Position numbers and translations under genes: made by a program
Notes under the pieces: generated by a model
Database searches by the model: none
What the model saw: only the letters and a program-made list of their open reading frames with translations
What the model was told of the DNA's origin: nothing
NCBI GenBank assembly: GCA_011799875.1
Contig: CM022298.1
Coordinates: 496,103,180-496,167,179 of the forward strand
DNA length: 64,000 bases
Origin: Thinopyrum elongatum
Taxonomy: Eukaryota; Streptophyta; Magnoliopsida; Poales; Poaceae
Direction of reading: 5' to 3'
Part shown: positions 11,094-21,589 of the stretch, piece after piece
Layout: every line of letters starts with the position of its first letter
Position numbering within the stretch: position 1 is the stretch's first letter

Positions 11094-14000
11094 GAGTGTC
11101 AACTTTGCATGCATGTGGAATAACTAGAGAATATGTTACGTGATAGCTATATTTTTGAATTTGAATATGATCTCACATGCAATTATTATGAGAGAGGGAA
11201 ATATGGTTGTAGAAATTTTCACGTTACTAAATTACCTATCGTTATGTTGAGATTGCTATTGCTTCTTTCTTCTTCCTTGCATATGCTAGTTTTTGCTTGT
11301 CTTGATAAATATTTTCCCTATAAAATTCCTATGCATCGGAAGTATATTAGACTTAAACTTGTTTTTCACATGCTATATTATGCTCTCTTTGTGCTTCAAT
11401 TTTTTGTCTTTCATGTGAGCATCATTAAAATTATCAACGCCTAGATAAAAGGCTTTAAAGAAAAGCGCTTGTTGGGAGACAACCCAACATTTTTATTTTC
11501 TGTTTTTACGAAAATACACATTATTACATCTATAGTAATTGTGTTTTAGTGTTTTAATTAGTGTTTAAGCCAAGCAAGACCTTTGGGATGCTTTGGTATA
11601 TCGTTGATTTGGTTTTGCTGAAAAACAGAAACTTTTGCGTTCAGTAACAGAATTACACTGGGCATGGAAATATTCTGAATTTTTTTACAAAAGATTTATA
11701 TATGAATTTACTCTGTTGTCCTATTTTTTTAATAATTTTTGGGGTTATAGAAGTATGACTAATATTCTGGTTACTACAGACTATTCTGTTTTTGACAGAT
11801 TCTGTTTTCTGTGTGTTGTTTGCTTATTTTGATGAATCTATGGGTAGTATCGGGGGGTATGAACCATGGAAAAGTTGGAATACATTAGATATAACACCAA
11901 TATAAATTTATAATGAGTTCACAATAGTACCTAAAGTGGTGATTTATTTTATTATACTAATGGATCTTATGAGTTTTCTGTTGAGTTTTGTGTTGTGAAG
12001 TTTTCAAGTTTTGGGTAAAGTTTTGATGGACCACGGAATAAGGAGTGGAAAGAGCCTAAGCTTTGGGATTCCAAAGGCACCCCAAGGTAATATTCAAGGA
12101 CAACCAAGCATCTAAGCTTGGGGATTCCCCGGATGGCATCCCCTCTTTTGTCTTCAATCCATCGGTTAATTTACTTGAGGCTATATTTTTATTCACCACA
12201 TGATATGCGTTTTGCTTGGAGCGTCTTGTATGATATGAGTCTTTGCTTTTAGTTTGCCACAATCATCCTTGCTATACACACCTTTTGATAGGGACACACA
12301 TTAATCATGAATTTATTAGAATACTCTATGTGCTTCACTTATATCTTTTGAGCTAGGTAGTTGCTCTAGTGCTTCACTTACATCTTTTTAGAGCACGACG
12401 GTGGTTTTATTTTATAGAAATTGATGAAATCTCATGCTTCACTTATATTATTTTGAGAGTCTTAAAACAGCATGGTAATTTGCTTAGGTTATGAATTTAG
12501 TCCTAATATGATGGGCATCCAAGAGGGATATAATAAAAACTTTCATATAAGAGCATTGAATAATATGAGAAGTTTGATTCCATGCATTTGTTTTGAGATA
12601 TAAAGATGGTGATATTAGAGTCATGCTAGTGATTAATTGTGGATTGGTAGAAATACTTGTGTTAAAGTTTGTGATTCCCAAAGCATGCATGTATGGTGAA
12701 CCGTTATGTGATGAAGTCGGAGCATGATTTATTTTTTGATTGTCTTCCTTATGAGTGGCGGTCGGGGACGAGCGATGGTCTTTTCCTACCAATCTATCCC
12801 CCTAGGAGCATGCGTATTAGTACTTTGCTTTGATGGCTAATAATTTTTTGCAATAAGTATGTGAGTTCTTTATGACTAATGTTGAGTCCATGGATTATAT
12901 GCACTCTCACCCTTCCACCATTGCTAGCCTCTCTAGTACCGTGCAACTTTCGCCGGTGCATTAAACCCACCATATACCCTTCCTCAAAACAGCCACCATA
13001 CCTACCTATTATGGCATTTCCATAGCCATTCCAAGATATATTGCCATGCAACTTCCACCATTCCGTTTATTATGACATGCACCATCATTGTCATATTGCT
13101 TTGCATGATCATGTAGCTGGCATAGTATTTGGGGCTTGGCCACCGTTCATATTTTTTATACATGTCACTCTTGATCATTGCACATCCCGGTACACTGCTG
13201 GAGGCATTCATATAGATTCATATTTTGTTCTAGTATCAAGTTGTAATTCTTGAGTTGTAAGTAAATAAAAGTGTGATGATCATCAGTATTAGAGCATTGT
13301 CCCATGCGAGGAAAGGATGATGGAGGCTATGATTCCCTCACAAGTTGGGATGAGACTCCGAACTTAAAAAATAAATAAAAAGAGGCCAAAGAGCCCAAAA
13401 TAAAAAAAGAGAGGCCAAAGAGCCGAAACAAAAAAATGAGAGAAAAAGAGAGAAGGGACAATGTTACTATCCTTTTTCCACACTTGTGCTTCAAAGTAGC
13501 ACCATGTTCTTCATGATAGAGAGTCTCCTATTGTATCACTTTATATACTAGTGGGAATTTTTCATTATATAACTTGGCTTGTATATTCCAATGATGGGCT
13601 TCCTCAAATTGCCCTAGGTCTCCGTGAGCAAGCAAGTTGGATGCACACCCACTCTTTTTGAGCTTTCATACACTTATAGCTCTAGTGCATCCGTTGCATG
13701 GCAATCTCTACTCACTTGCATCGATATTAATTGATGGGCATCTCCATAGCCCATTAATTTGCCTAGTTGATGTGAGACTTTCTCCTTTTTGTCTTCTCCT
13801 CACAACCTCCACCATATTCTATTCCACCTATAGTGCTATATCCATGGCTCATGCTCATGTATTGCGTGAAAGTTGAAAAGGCTTGAGAACATTAAAAGTA
13901 TGAAAGAATTGCTTGGCTTGTCATCGGGGTTGTGCATGATGAAATGTTTTGTGTGATGAAGATGGAGCATGGCCAGACTATTTGATTTTGTAGGGATAAC

Positions 14001-14217
14001 TTTCTTTGTCCATGTTATTTTGAGAATACATGATTGCTTTATTAGTATGCTTGAAGTATTATTGTTTTTATGTCAACATTAAACTTTTGTTTTGAATCTT
14101 ATGGATCTGATTATTCATGCCACAATAAAGAAAATTGCATTGATAAATATGTTAGGTAGCATTTCACATCAAAAATTCTGTTTTTATCATTTACCTACTC
14201 GAGGATGAGCAGGAATT
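11094..14217 (+). other. Non-coding internal region of R2
   Basis: More than 3 kb without a supported gene. Short ORFs (11133-11444, 12484-13253, 13637-13876) show no recognisable domain. The block around 12055-12140 repeats AAGCTTGGGGATTCC-like phrases that also occur in the polypurine tract, and 13360-13450 is a purine-rich repeat. This is typical of large retrotransposon derivatives, where the internal DNA may serve only packaging. Confidence 0.6.
13360..13452 (+). repeat. Purine-only run with repeated GAGGCCAAAGAGCC
   Basis: A stretch of almost only A and G contains GAGGCCAAAGAGCC twice, about 34 bp apart, separated by AAATAAAA-type spacers, then GAGAAAAAGAGAGAAG. Such runs are second polypurine-like or packaging candidates, or simple slippage products. 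Confidence 0.6.
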
Positions 14218-14232
14218 AAGCTTGGGGATGCT
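14218..14232 (+). other. Polypurine tract of R2
   Basis: AAGCTTGGGGATGCT lies immediately before the 3' LTR start TGATACG at 14233. Confidence 0.65.
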
Positions 14233-15795
14233 TGATACGTCTCCAACGTATCTATAATTTTTTATAGTTCCATGCTATTATATTATTTGTTTTGGATGTT
14301 TTATATGCATTAATATGCTATTTTATATTATTTTTGGGACTAACTTATTAACCTAGTACCCAGTGCCAGTTTATGTTTTTCCTTGTTTTTGACTTCTACA
14401 GAAAAGGAATATCAATCGGAGTCCAAACGGAATAAAATTTTACGGTGATTTTTCTTGGACCAGAAGAAACACACGAGACTTGGAGAGGAGGTCAGAAGCC
14501 CTACAAGGAGGCCACAAGCTGTAGGGGCGCGCCCCCAGGGATTGTGGGCCCCCAGAGACCTTCCAACCCTAATTCCACCACTATATATTCTCAAATATTC
14601 CCCCTATACCAGAGGGCACACCAAAAATACTTTTTCACTACTGCAAGCCTTTGTTCCCGTGAGATCCCATCTTGGGCCTTTTTCGGCACTCCGCCGGAGG
14701 GGGACTCGATCACGGAGGACCTCTACACCAACCTTGCTGCCCTTTCGTTGATGTGTGAGTGGTTTACCACAGACCTACGGGTCCATAGCTAGTAGCTAGA
14801 TGGCTTCTTCTCTCTCTTTGATCTTCAATACAATGTTCTCCTCGATGTTCTTGGAGATCTATTGAATGTAATCTTCTTTTGTGGTGCATTTTTTGAGATC
14901 CGATGAATTGTGGATTTATGATCAGATTATGTATGAATATTATTTGAGTCTTCTCTGAACTCTTTTATGCATATTTGAGATAGCTTTGTATTTCTCTCCG
15001 ATCTATCGATTTGGTTTGGCCAACCAGATTGGTTTTTCTTGCAATGGGAGAGGTGCTTTGTGATGGGTTCAATCTTGCGGTGTCCTCACCTAGTGACAGA
15101 AGGGGTAGCGAGGCACGTATTGTATTGTTTCCATTAAGGATAAAAAGATGGGGTTTATATCATATTGCTTGAGTTTATCCCTCTACATCATGTCATCTTG
15201 CTTAAGGCGTTACTCCGTTCTTGTTAAATTAATTCACTAGATGAATGCTGGATAGCGGTCGATGTGTGGAGTAATAGTAGTAGATGCAGGCAGGAGTCGG
15301 TCTACTTGTCACGGACGTGATGCCTATATTCATGATCATTGCCTTAGATGTCTTCATAATTATGCGTTTTTCTATCAATTGCTCAACAGTAATTTGTTTA
15401 CCCATCGTATGTTTTTTTCAAGAGAGAAGCCTCTAGTGAAACCTATGGCCCCCGGGTCTATTTTCCATCATATATTTTCAGATCTATAAACCAAAAAAAC
15501 CAAATACCTTGCTGCAATTTATTTATATTTACTTTAGTTTGCTCTTTTATTTATCTTGTATACGTATCTCTATTAGATCTCACTCTTGTTCGTGACCATG
15601 AAGGGATTGACAACCCCTTTTTCGTGTTGTGTGCAAGTGTTTGTTAGTTTGTGCAGGTGCATATATTGGGGACTTGCTTGTGCCTCCTACTGGATTGATA
15701 CCTTGGTTCTTAACTGAGGGAAATACTTATCTCTACTTTGCTGCATCACCCTTTCCTCTTTAAGGGAAAAATCAACGCAAGCTCAAGAAGTAGCA
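14233..15795 (+). repeat. 3' LTR of R2
   Basis: This 1563-bp LTR is collinear with 8720-10284. It ends AAGTAGCA and is followed by ATGGG, the right target duplication. Confidence 0.9.
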
Positions 15796-16403
15796 ATGGG
15801 CACTGGGAGTTCTAACTTCCCCATACCCATTCACTTCCTCTCCTCTCGAGTTCTCTCTCTTAGGTGACCAAGAACTGCTCCGGAGGCCAGCTCCGGTCCT
15901 CCGATTCCGTGTCGTCTTCTCCATTTCCGACCAGTGGGATCGATCCCCACCACCTCCTCTTGCCATGGACACCGGTATTGCCCTTGTTTTCTCTCCCTAT
16001 GGTTCTATTTTTTGAATATTGGTTCTAGGGCAATGCATGTGGAGTTCGTAGATTTTTGGCTAAATCTAGGCATGAGTAGGATGCGGGATGATTGCTAGAT
16101 AGGAGTATGGATGTACTTTATCAAAATTTTGAACTTCTGTGTCACCGGTACTACCAGATCCACGCCGTGGATGTATTCCTCTGGACTGGGCGGTACTATC
16201 ACTGGGACATGAACGGTACTACCGCTCGGATCCCGCGATACTACTGCTTAGCCTACCGTGGTACTACCGCTACTGGGAGCGGTACTACCGCTGAGATCTA
16301 GATTTTCAGAATTTGTGCAAATTCTTCTATTCTCAATTTTATCTCTTGGCTTATGCAATGACTTTACACCTGCTTTTCCCTCGCTCTGTTTTGTGGGTTC
16401 CAG
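15796..16403 (+). repeat. R1 LTR or leader, resumed after R2
   Basis: After the R2 target duplication the host Copia sequence resumes with CTCTCCTCTCGAGTTCTCTC-type leader DNA. From 16146 to 16303 a second block of GGTACTACCGCT variants matches the block at 8525-8700. The end of the LTR is not visible as a clear CA plus primer-binding site. The ATG at 15965 and the acceptor at 16403 lie in this stretch, so part of it may be an intron of the following ORF. Confidence 0.5.
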
Positions 16404-17384
16404 GTGATGGTAGCTCCGCTCATCAAGCTCGTCGCAAGAACCCAGATCGTCACGGTGTATCCAAGCGCTATCGCACTTCAGATGATGCACCCGCCAGTTC
16501 CAGTGGTCCTCCAAGACAACATGTGAAGAAAACAACCAGTAAGCAGAAGGAGAAGGAGAAGTTCACCTCTCTTGATGAGATGAATGCCAAGGAGTTTGGT
16601 GCGTTCCGTATTCGCAATCCGTATCGCCGTCCACAGGACGAGGCTCTCGTTGATCGTCCCTTCTGGACCAAGGAGCAATCTCTGATCTATGTGGACATTC
16701 TGAAGGCCAAGAAGAACCCGTTTGTTGCTGTCAAGTCTATCGACATCACCCGGATGGAGAAGAACCTAGCTTACTTTGGAGAGGCTCTTGCCCTTTGTTA
16801 GCAGTGGGGTCTTATTCCTATCATCACATTCAACAAGGACTACGATGCAGAGATTGTGGCTCAATTCTATGCCACTGTTCACTTTCATGCAAATGAGGAG
16901 AGATCCCTGTTGTGGGTGACTGGTGGGAGGAGATTGAGGGTTGATTGGAAGAGATTCATGGATTGTCTGGGCATTTCTGATGAGGGGGAAGACAACCCAG
17001 TTGGTCTCCGGCCTCACAAGGATATACATGCTACACACAAATCGAAGCTTATTCGTCACTCCAGGTCTATGACTACTGCCAAGGGGGCCACTCGCACGGA
17101 GCTCATTCCGTTCTTGGACATCATGCACCGTATCTTTCGCAACACTCTTTTCCCTCGCATTGGGAACCTGGATTAGGTACACTCCTATTTGGTGGATCTT
17201 CTCTTGCTTTGCATCAAGGAGAAGGGCAGTACATCTACCTTGGACATCTCCCACATCATGTGGCATGAGCTTTGCTCTGCGTGCTTGACCGGAAGTTGCC
17301 CATCTATGGCCCCTATCTGTATAAGTTGATTGAGGAAACATGGGTTGCTGAGTTTCCAGGGGAGTCCCTTCCTACTGAGCATAT
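15965..17384 (+). pseudogene. Spliced 'putative plant transposon protein' ORF, broken
   Basis: A plausible first exon is ATGGACACCG at 15965-15974 followed by a GT donor. A pyrimidine-rich acceptor ends in CAG at 16401-16403, and joining these keeps the frame of the long ORF that follows. The second exon encodes a basic N-terminus, then a globular region (for example FGAFRIRNPYRRPQDEAL, FYATVHFHANEERSLLW, WKRFMDCLGIS). I recognise this as the family Pfam calls a putative plant transposon protein (Transposase_32; name from memory). In-frame stops at 16799 and 17174 break it, and CACTA C2 truncates it at 17385. It lies downstream of an R1-type LTR, as an internal-region gene would. No biochemical role is known to me. 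Confidence 0.6.
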
Positions 17385-17532
17385 CACTACAAAAAACACT
17401 TCCGTGATGATACGTGTTTGTTACAGTAGGTCATGTTTTCTGTCATGCATGTACATCCATGATGATTTTATGACAGAATCAAGATAGTCATACATGTACT
17501 GTCGTAGAAGTGTTCCATGAAAATACTAAAAT

Positions 17533-17567
17533 TATCATCACGGAAGTGTCCACTTCGGTGATGATAA
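17533..17567. repeat. Near-perfect palindrome carrying the C2 terminal motif
   Basis: TTATCATCACGGAAGTG and its inverse copy lie two bases apart, with a single mismatch in a 17-bp arm. The arm contains CACTTCCGTGATGATA, the same motif as at 17397-17411 just inside the terminus. It could be a transposase-binding site or a hairpin. Confidence 0.8.
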
Positions 17568-17869
17568 ATGGCGCGTCATGGAAGTGCTTTCGTCAAGGGT
17601 AACCGATATGTGGCATCCACCGTAACGGGTCACTGTTAAGCTATCGGGTCCGGTTTTGGATCTGATAACCCGTTAACAACCACGACCAATGGCGATTTTC
17701 CACGTGTAAATTCCTCACTGGCCGAAGGATCCATATGTCAGCTCCGCGTTGGGACAGATGTCAACTGTCCAACGGACATGAGTCGCCAATGAAACATTGA
17801 CACGTGGGACGGCCCAATAGAGGCCCATATAGGTTAAAAAGCCAGCCCAGGAAAAGGCCCACAAGATTT

Positions 17870-18730
17870 CGTCAGATCTAATGGGCCGGCACATTAACAA
17901 CCTACCATTTTCTGGGCCAAATTATGGCCCATATCAGATACGGCCCGTTAAAACCCTGCAATATTCTGGGCCAGTTTACGGCCCATATCAGTTCCGGCCC
18001 GTTAACAGCCTGCAATAGTTTGGGACAAATTACGGCCCATATGTAATCTGGTCTGTTAACTGACTTTCATATCTTGGGCCAAATTACGGCCCATAACAGA
18101 TATGGCCCATTAACAGCTATTGTGCCTTTGGGCCCATTGGGGGCCTGATTTGCTCTTCGGCCTCTTGATGGCCCGTTTAGTAGCTCGGCCCGATATTAGT
18201 TTCGGCCTGTCAGCGGCCCTGTGTACATATGGGCCTCATTCTGCCCGGTTTCACTTTTGGCCATTTAAAGGCCCGAGCTGCATCTGGGCCTAATTCTGGT
18301 CTGTAGTGACTTTCGGCCTCTTAACGGCCCGTACTCTTCGTGGATACATTTTTAGCCCAAACTGCCTATCGGCCCTTGATAGTGTTGGGCCTAATTTTGG
18401 CCCGCTATGCATCCGGCCTGCTTCCAGCCCGTCATGTGACTGGGCCCACCAAGGCCCAACTACATTTAGGCCTATTAATGGCCCGACATATCACTAGGCT
18501 AATAATGGGCCAATGTATATTCCAGCCTGCTGTCGGCCCATGATTTGTTTGCCACAATTCAGGCTCAATCTACATCTCAGCCTGTTAAAAGCCCATTTTA
18601 TTTTCTGGCCCAATTAAGGCAAGTGGTTTACTCGGCCTTTTAAAGGCCTGAAACTAATACTGGGCCAGATTAAGTCTAGGCCTGCTAATGGCCCTACATG
18701 ATTGTAGGCCCACGGTTCAGCCCATTTATA
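17870..18730. repeat. GGCCC-rich subterminal tandem array of C2
   Basis: The first four units are regular: GGCCC followed by ATATCAG-like sequence occurs at 17926, 17980, 18034 and 18088, a period of 54 bp. Each unit has the plan TGGGCCAAATTACGGCCCAT, a short variable part, CGGCCCGTTAACA and a short spacer. Beyond 18120 the period drifts but GGCCC/GGGCC pairs continue to about 18720, roughly 15 units in all. Small ORFs at 18306-18543 are by-products. Confidence 0.85.
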
Positions 18731-19225
18731 GCGATTGGCGGCCGACCAGTTTTAATACCGATTTTTTATATAAACCTAATGTATTGGCCCATTGCACTCC
18801 GATCGAAGATTACAACCTTTTCACAGAGCGACGACAGCATATGCCGCAAATAAATTATAGCATCGTGACAAAGAATAAACCTAGACTATACAACAAAGAA
18901 ATTACAACATATTACATCCCATGGGCATCAAAGTCCACCGCCAGTGATAATAAAGGGCAACCAGACAGCAGATTCCATACACTGGGCATCAAAGGTCACC
19001 ACCAGTAGAAGTAAACACGTCAACAAAATAATAGATAGAACCGACAACACTTCAACACAGTTGAAGAAAGGTTAGCCCTGCCAGGAGCTGCAGCGCAAGC
19101 AGCTTAGCAACCTGATGAGACTGCGCTTGTTTAACGCTTATATCCACCAACTCAAGCTGCATAGCATCAAAAGATGTCCTATACTTATGGTTAATCTTGC
19201 ATAGAGATTGGAGTTCCAGTCGGAT
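18731..19225. other. Spacer in C2 downstream of the minus-strand gene
   Basis: The sequence shows a weak internal duplication: CCATGGGCATCAAAGTCCACC near 18920 is echoed by ACTGGGCATCAAAGGTCACC near 18980. The rest is probably the 3' part of the minus-strand gene beyond its stop. No further gene is supported. Confidence 0.4.
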
Positions 19226-21304
19226 TTAAGCGGAAGCATGCCTTTCTGCTTGAATTTCAGACTGAAGAAGTCGAACAGATTCAGGTGGCGACTTCATCGA
19301 GCTTGTGTCACTGCTATTAGCGAGTAAGTTCGACACTACATCAAGACATGACTTTGGGGTTGTATCGCTATCCTCAAGACGTGTTGCCTTCTTCTCTGGA
19401 ATATATGTTAGAGGGACAAGCAATGGGTTCGTCTCACTATCATTGTGGCAGTTCTTCCTAGCATCACTGATGTCACCCTAAAAGAGAAATAAGTAGGTAG
19501 ATAACAGGTTTTGCACGTATAAGCATCAGTGTTGTCAATTCATCTCATTTCTTAGTCAGAAATAAAGAGACATGGTTTAAAATAGCATTAACATAATAGG
19601 CATTGTTCATAGTTAAGCCGGCAGGAAATGGCATTGTGCAGGAGCGGCCTGCTTCACCACACCACTGGATTACAGATCAAGAACACAAGCATACATGTAG
19701 TGCTAAACAACGTATAAGCATGAATGGTTAGTGAACTGTCAATTAATCCCATTTAAGATTGGTAAATAAAGAGACATGATTTAAATACCATTAACATAAT
19801 ATGGCATTTTTCATAGTTAACACATAGCAGGATATGACATTGTGCTGGAGTTGGTAGTTTCACCACACCACTGGATTACAGATCAAGAACGCAAGCATAA
19901 ATGCAGTGCTAAAGTAGATAACTTGCTATGTTTAGTTTAATTTACATGGTACGAATAAGGAACTAGGTTGTACAACTAAAAACTGAAATTGAGAAGGATA
20001 AACTTATGTTTATCTACTTCTTCATAATAAACTTTGAACATGCAATTTGATGCAAATGAAAAAAATAAACAGCATTTGCAGTCATAGCTATCCAAATATA
20101 CACAGCAAATTTTGAAGGCTCGAGGAGGACAAACTTACGTTAGTAGTGAAGACCGGCTCTATAAAGCCCTTGTCCATATTGATGGGGGGGGGGAATTCAA
20201 GAAGTTTACCAGACTCTTTTTCATGAGCATTGCCTTTATTCTACATTTTGTTAAGAGTAAATATAGATGTGATAATATAGGAACAAATGGAGATTATTTA
20301 AGCTAAGATGCAGACTATAAATGCAAGTACAGCATACAGGCAAAAGGCACTGACATGAGCAATGCAGAGCTAAACTTCTTCAGTAGCATTGGTTTTATTC
20401 AACATTTTGGCAAGAGTATATATAGATCTGATGTGTAGAAAATGGAGGGCAAGGGAAAACAAGCTGCAAAGTGTACATGAACAACTAGTTGAGAATATAA
20501 GTACAGTGATGAAGGACAATAGATACTTACAAGAACAATGCATAGCTAAACTTCTTCATAAGCATTGGGTTTATTCTACATTAATGTAAGCATTAATATA
20601 GATCTGATAATTTTGAGCGAACAATGGATAAGCAAGCTATAATGTACAATGATGTCACATAATCCACTAGGTATGAATGTAAGTACAACGATAGGACAAC
20701 ATGTACTAACAAGAGCAAAGGAGCGAGCAGCATAGTTGCGATATCCTAGGTTTTGCGGCGCTGGTTCTATTGCCAATATAAGTGGGGTGCTATCTGATTT
20801 CTCCTGTACCACCACTTTTTTCAAGGACTTTGCTTGTACTCCTTCAGGTTCTGCAATCACCCTCTTCCTTTTGGATGTCTGAAACACAAGAACAACATTT
20901 GAATGGAAAAACATGGTATGACAACAAATGGAATAGGTATTGATAATGGATGGGCATGGCATCTTCACATATATCATGAGTAAACTAAGCAGATGGCGGT
21001 GCAACAAAGCAGAAGAAATGCAAGACACCTTACGCAAGATACGTGCAACCAATAAAACCTTGCCAAATTAGAACAGACACCTTATTGGGTGAACAGGATA
21101 TGCCATCTGCCTTTGACTCCTTGAGCTCAGATAGTCATTAGGATCATATTCTGAATATGAATCTGTAGGTCGGGAGCTTGTGGGTTTCATTGCATCCAGA
21201 ATGGATCTCAATCCCTTGATGCCAAGTTTGTTACCCATTGAACTATTCCGCAATATTCTTCTGATGTGCGCATTCTTATATTCTTTGTAATTATGTACAA
21301 TATC
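19226..21304 (-). pseudogene. Spliced gene fragment carried by C2, unknown function
   Basis: Three minus-strand coding blocks have fitting splice signals. Block A (21304-21081) encodes a Lys/Arg-rich segment with MGNKLGIKGLRSILDAMKP and ends at an AAG|GTGTCT donor. Block B (20878-20711) begins after a TTTCAG acceptor with TSKRKRVIAEPEGVQAKSL and ends at a GTTAGT donor. Block C (19477-19226) begins after a CTTTTAG acceptor and ends with a Ser/Glu-rich tail and a stop. The basic TSKRKR stretch looks like a nuclear localisation signal. The first exon and promoter are not found. Whether the three blocks stay in one frame was not fully tested, hence the pseudogene label. A CACTA-captured host gene or an accessory transposon gene are both possible. 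Confidence 0.45.
19478..20710. other. Putative introns of the C2 minus-strand gene, with internal repeats
   Basis: The interval contains two near-copies of a block around GCATTGTGCAGGAG...TTCACCACACCACTGGATTACAG (about 19560-19690 and 19770-19900), plus several repeats of AAACTTCTTCA-GTAGCATTGGTTTTATTC (near 20220, 20370 and 20545). Nothing coding is supported. Confidence 0.5.
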
Positions 21305-21589
21305 TGAGATGCATGAAAACATCAATAGTAGTGAGGTTATCTTTGTAATGCATAGGATATTCTAATATAATAGGGGCTCCCTGTAAACCCTTGTGTGCTA
21401 TCACTGGATTCTGATGAGAGAGTCCATGTGTTCTGTAATATGGTGCGTACATTAATATAATCTGGCACAACTACACAAAAAATAGGCTCCCTGTTGGGAG
21501 CTCCAGATGTAAGGATAGTTGGCAGATGATAGGTTCATAATATACCGTATAGAATGTTTATTGCCAAACCATGATAATGAGAGCGCACA

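Larger units (their letters stand above)
8720..15795 (+). mobile_element. Non-autonomous LTR retrotransposon R2 (Sabrina-like LTRs)
   Basis: Two direct LTRs (8720-10284 and 14233-15795), both starting TGATACGTCTCC and ending AAGTAGCA, flank 3.9 kb of internal DNA with a primer-binding site and polypurine tract but no gag-pol. The element is inserted in the LTR of R1. The flanking 5-mers are GTGGG on the left and ATGGG on the right, a target duplication with one later substitution. The LTR start and the PBS fit the Triticeae Gypsy families Sabrina/WHAM from memory. The lack of enzymes makes it dependent on a related element. Confidence 0.85.

Noticed and set aside
13360..13452. Purine-only run as a possible CRISPR-like or regulatory array
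   Set aside because: It has only two repeats and lies in a plant retrotransposon; simple slippage explains it.
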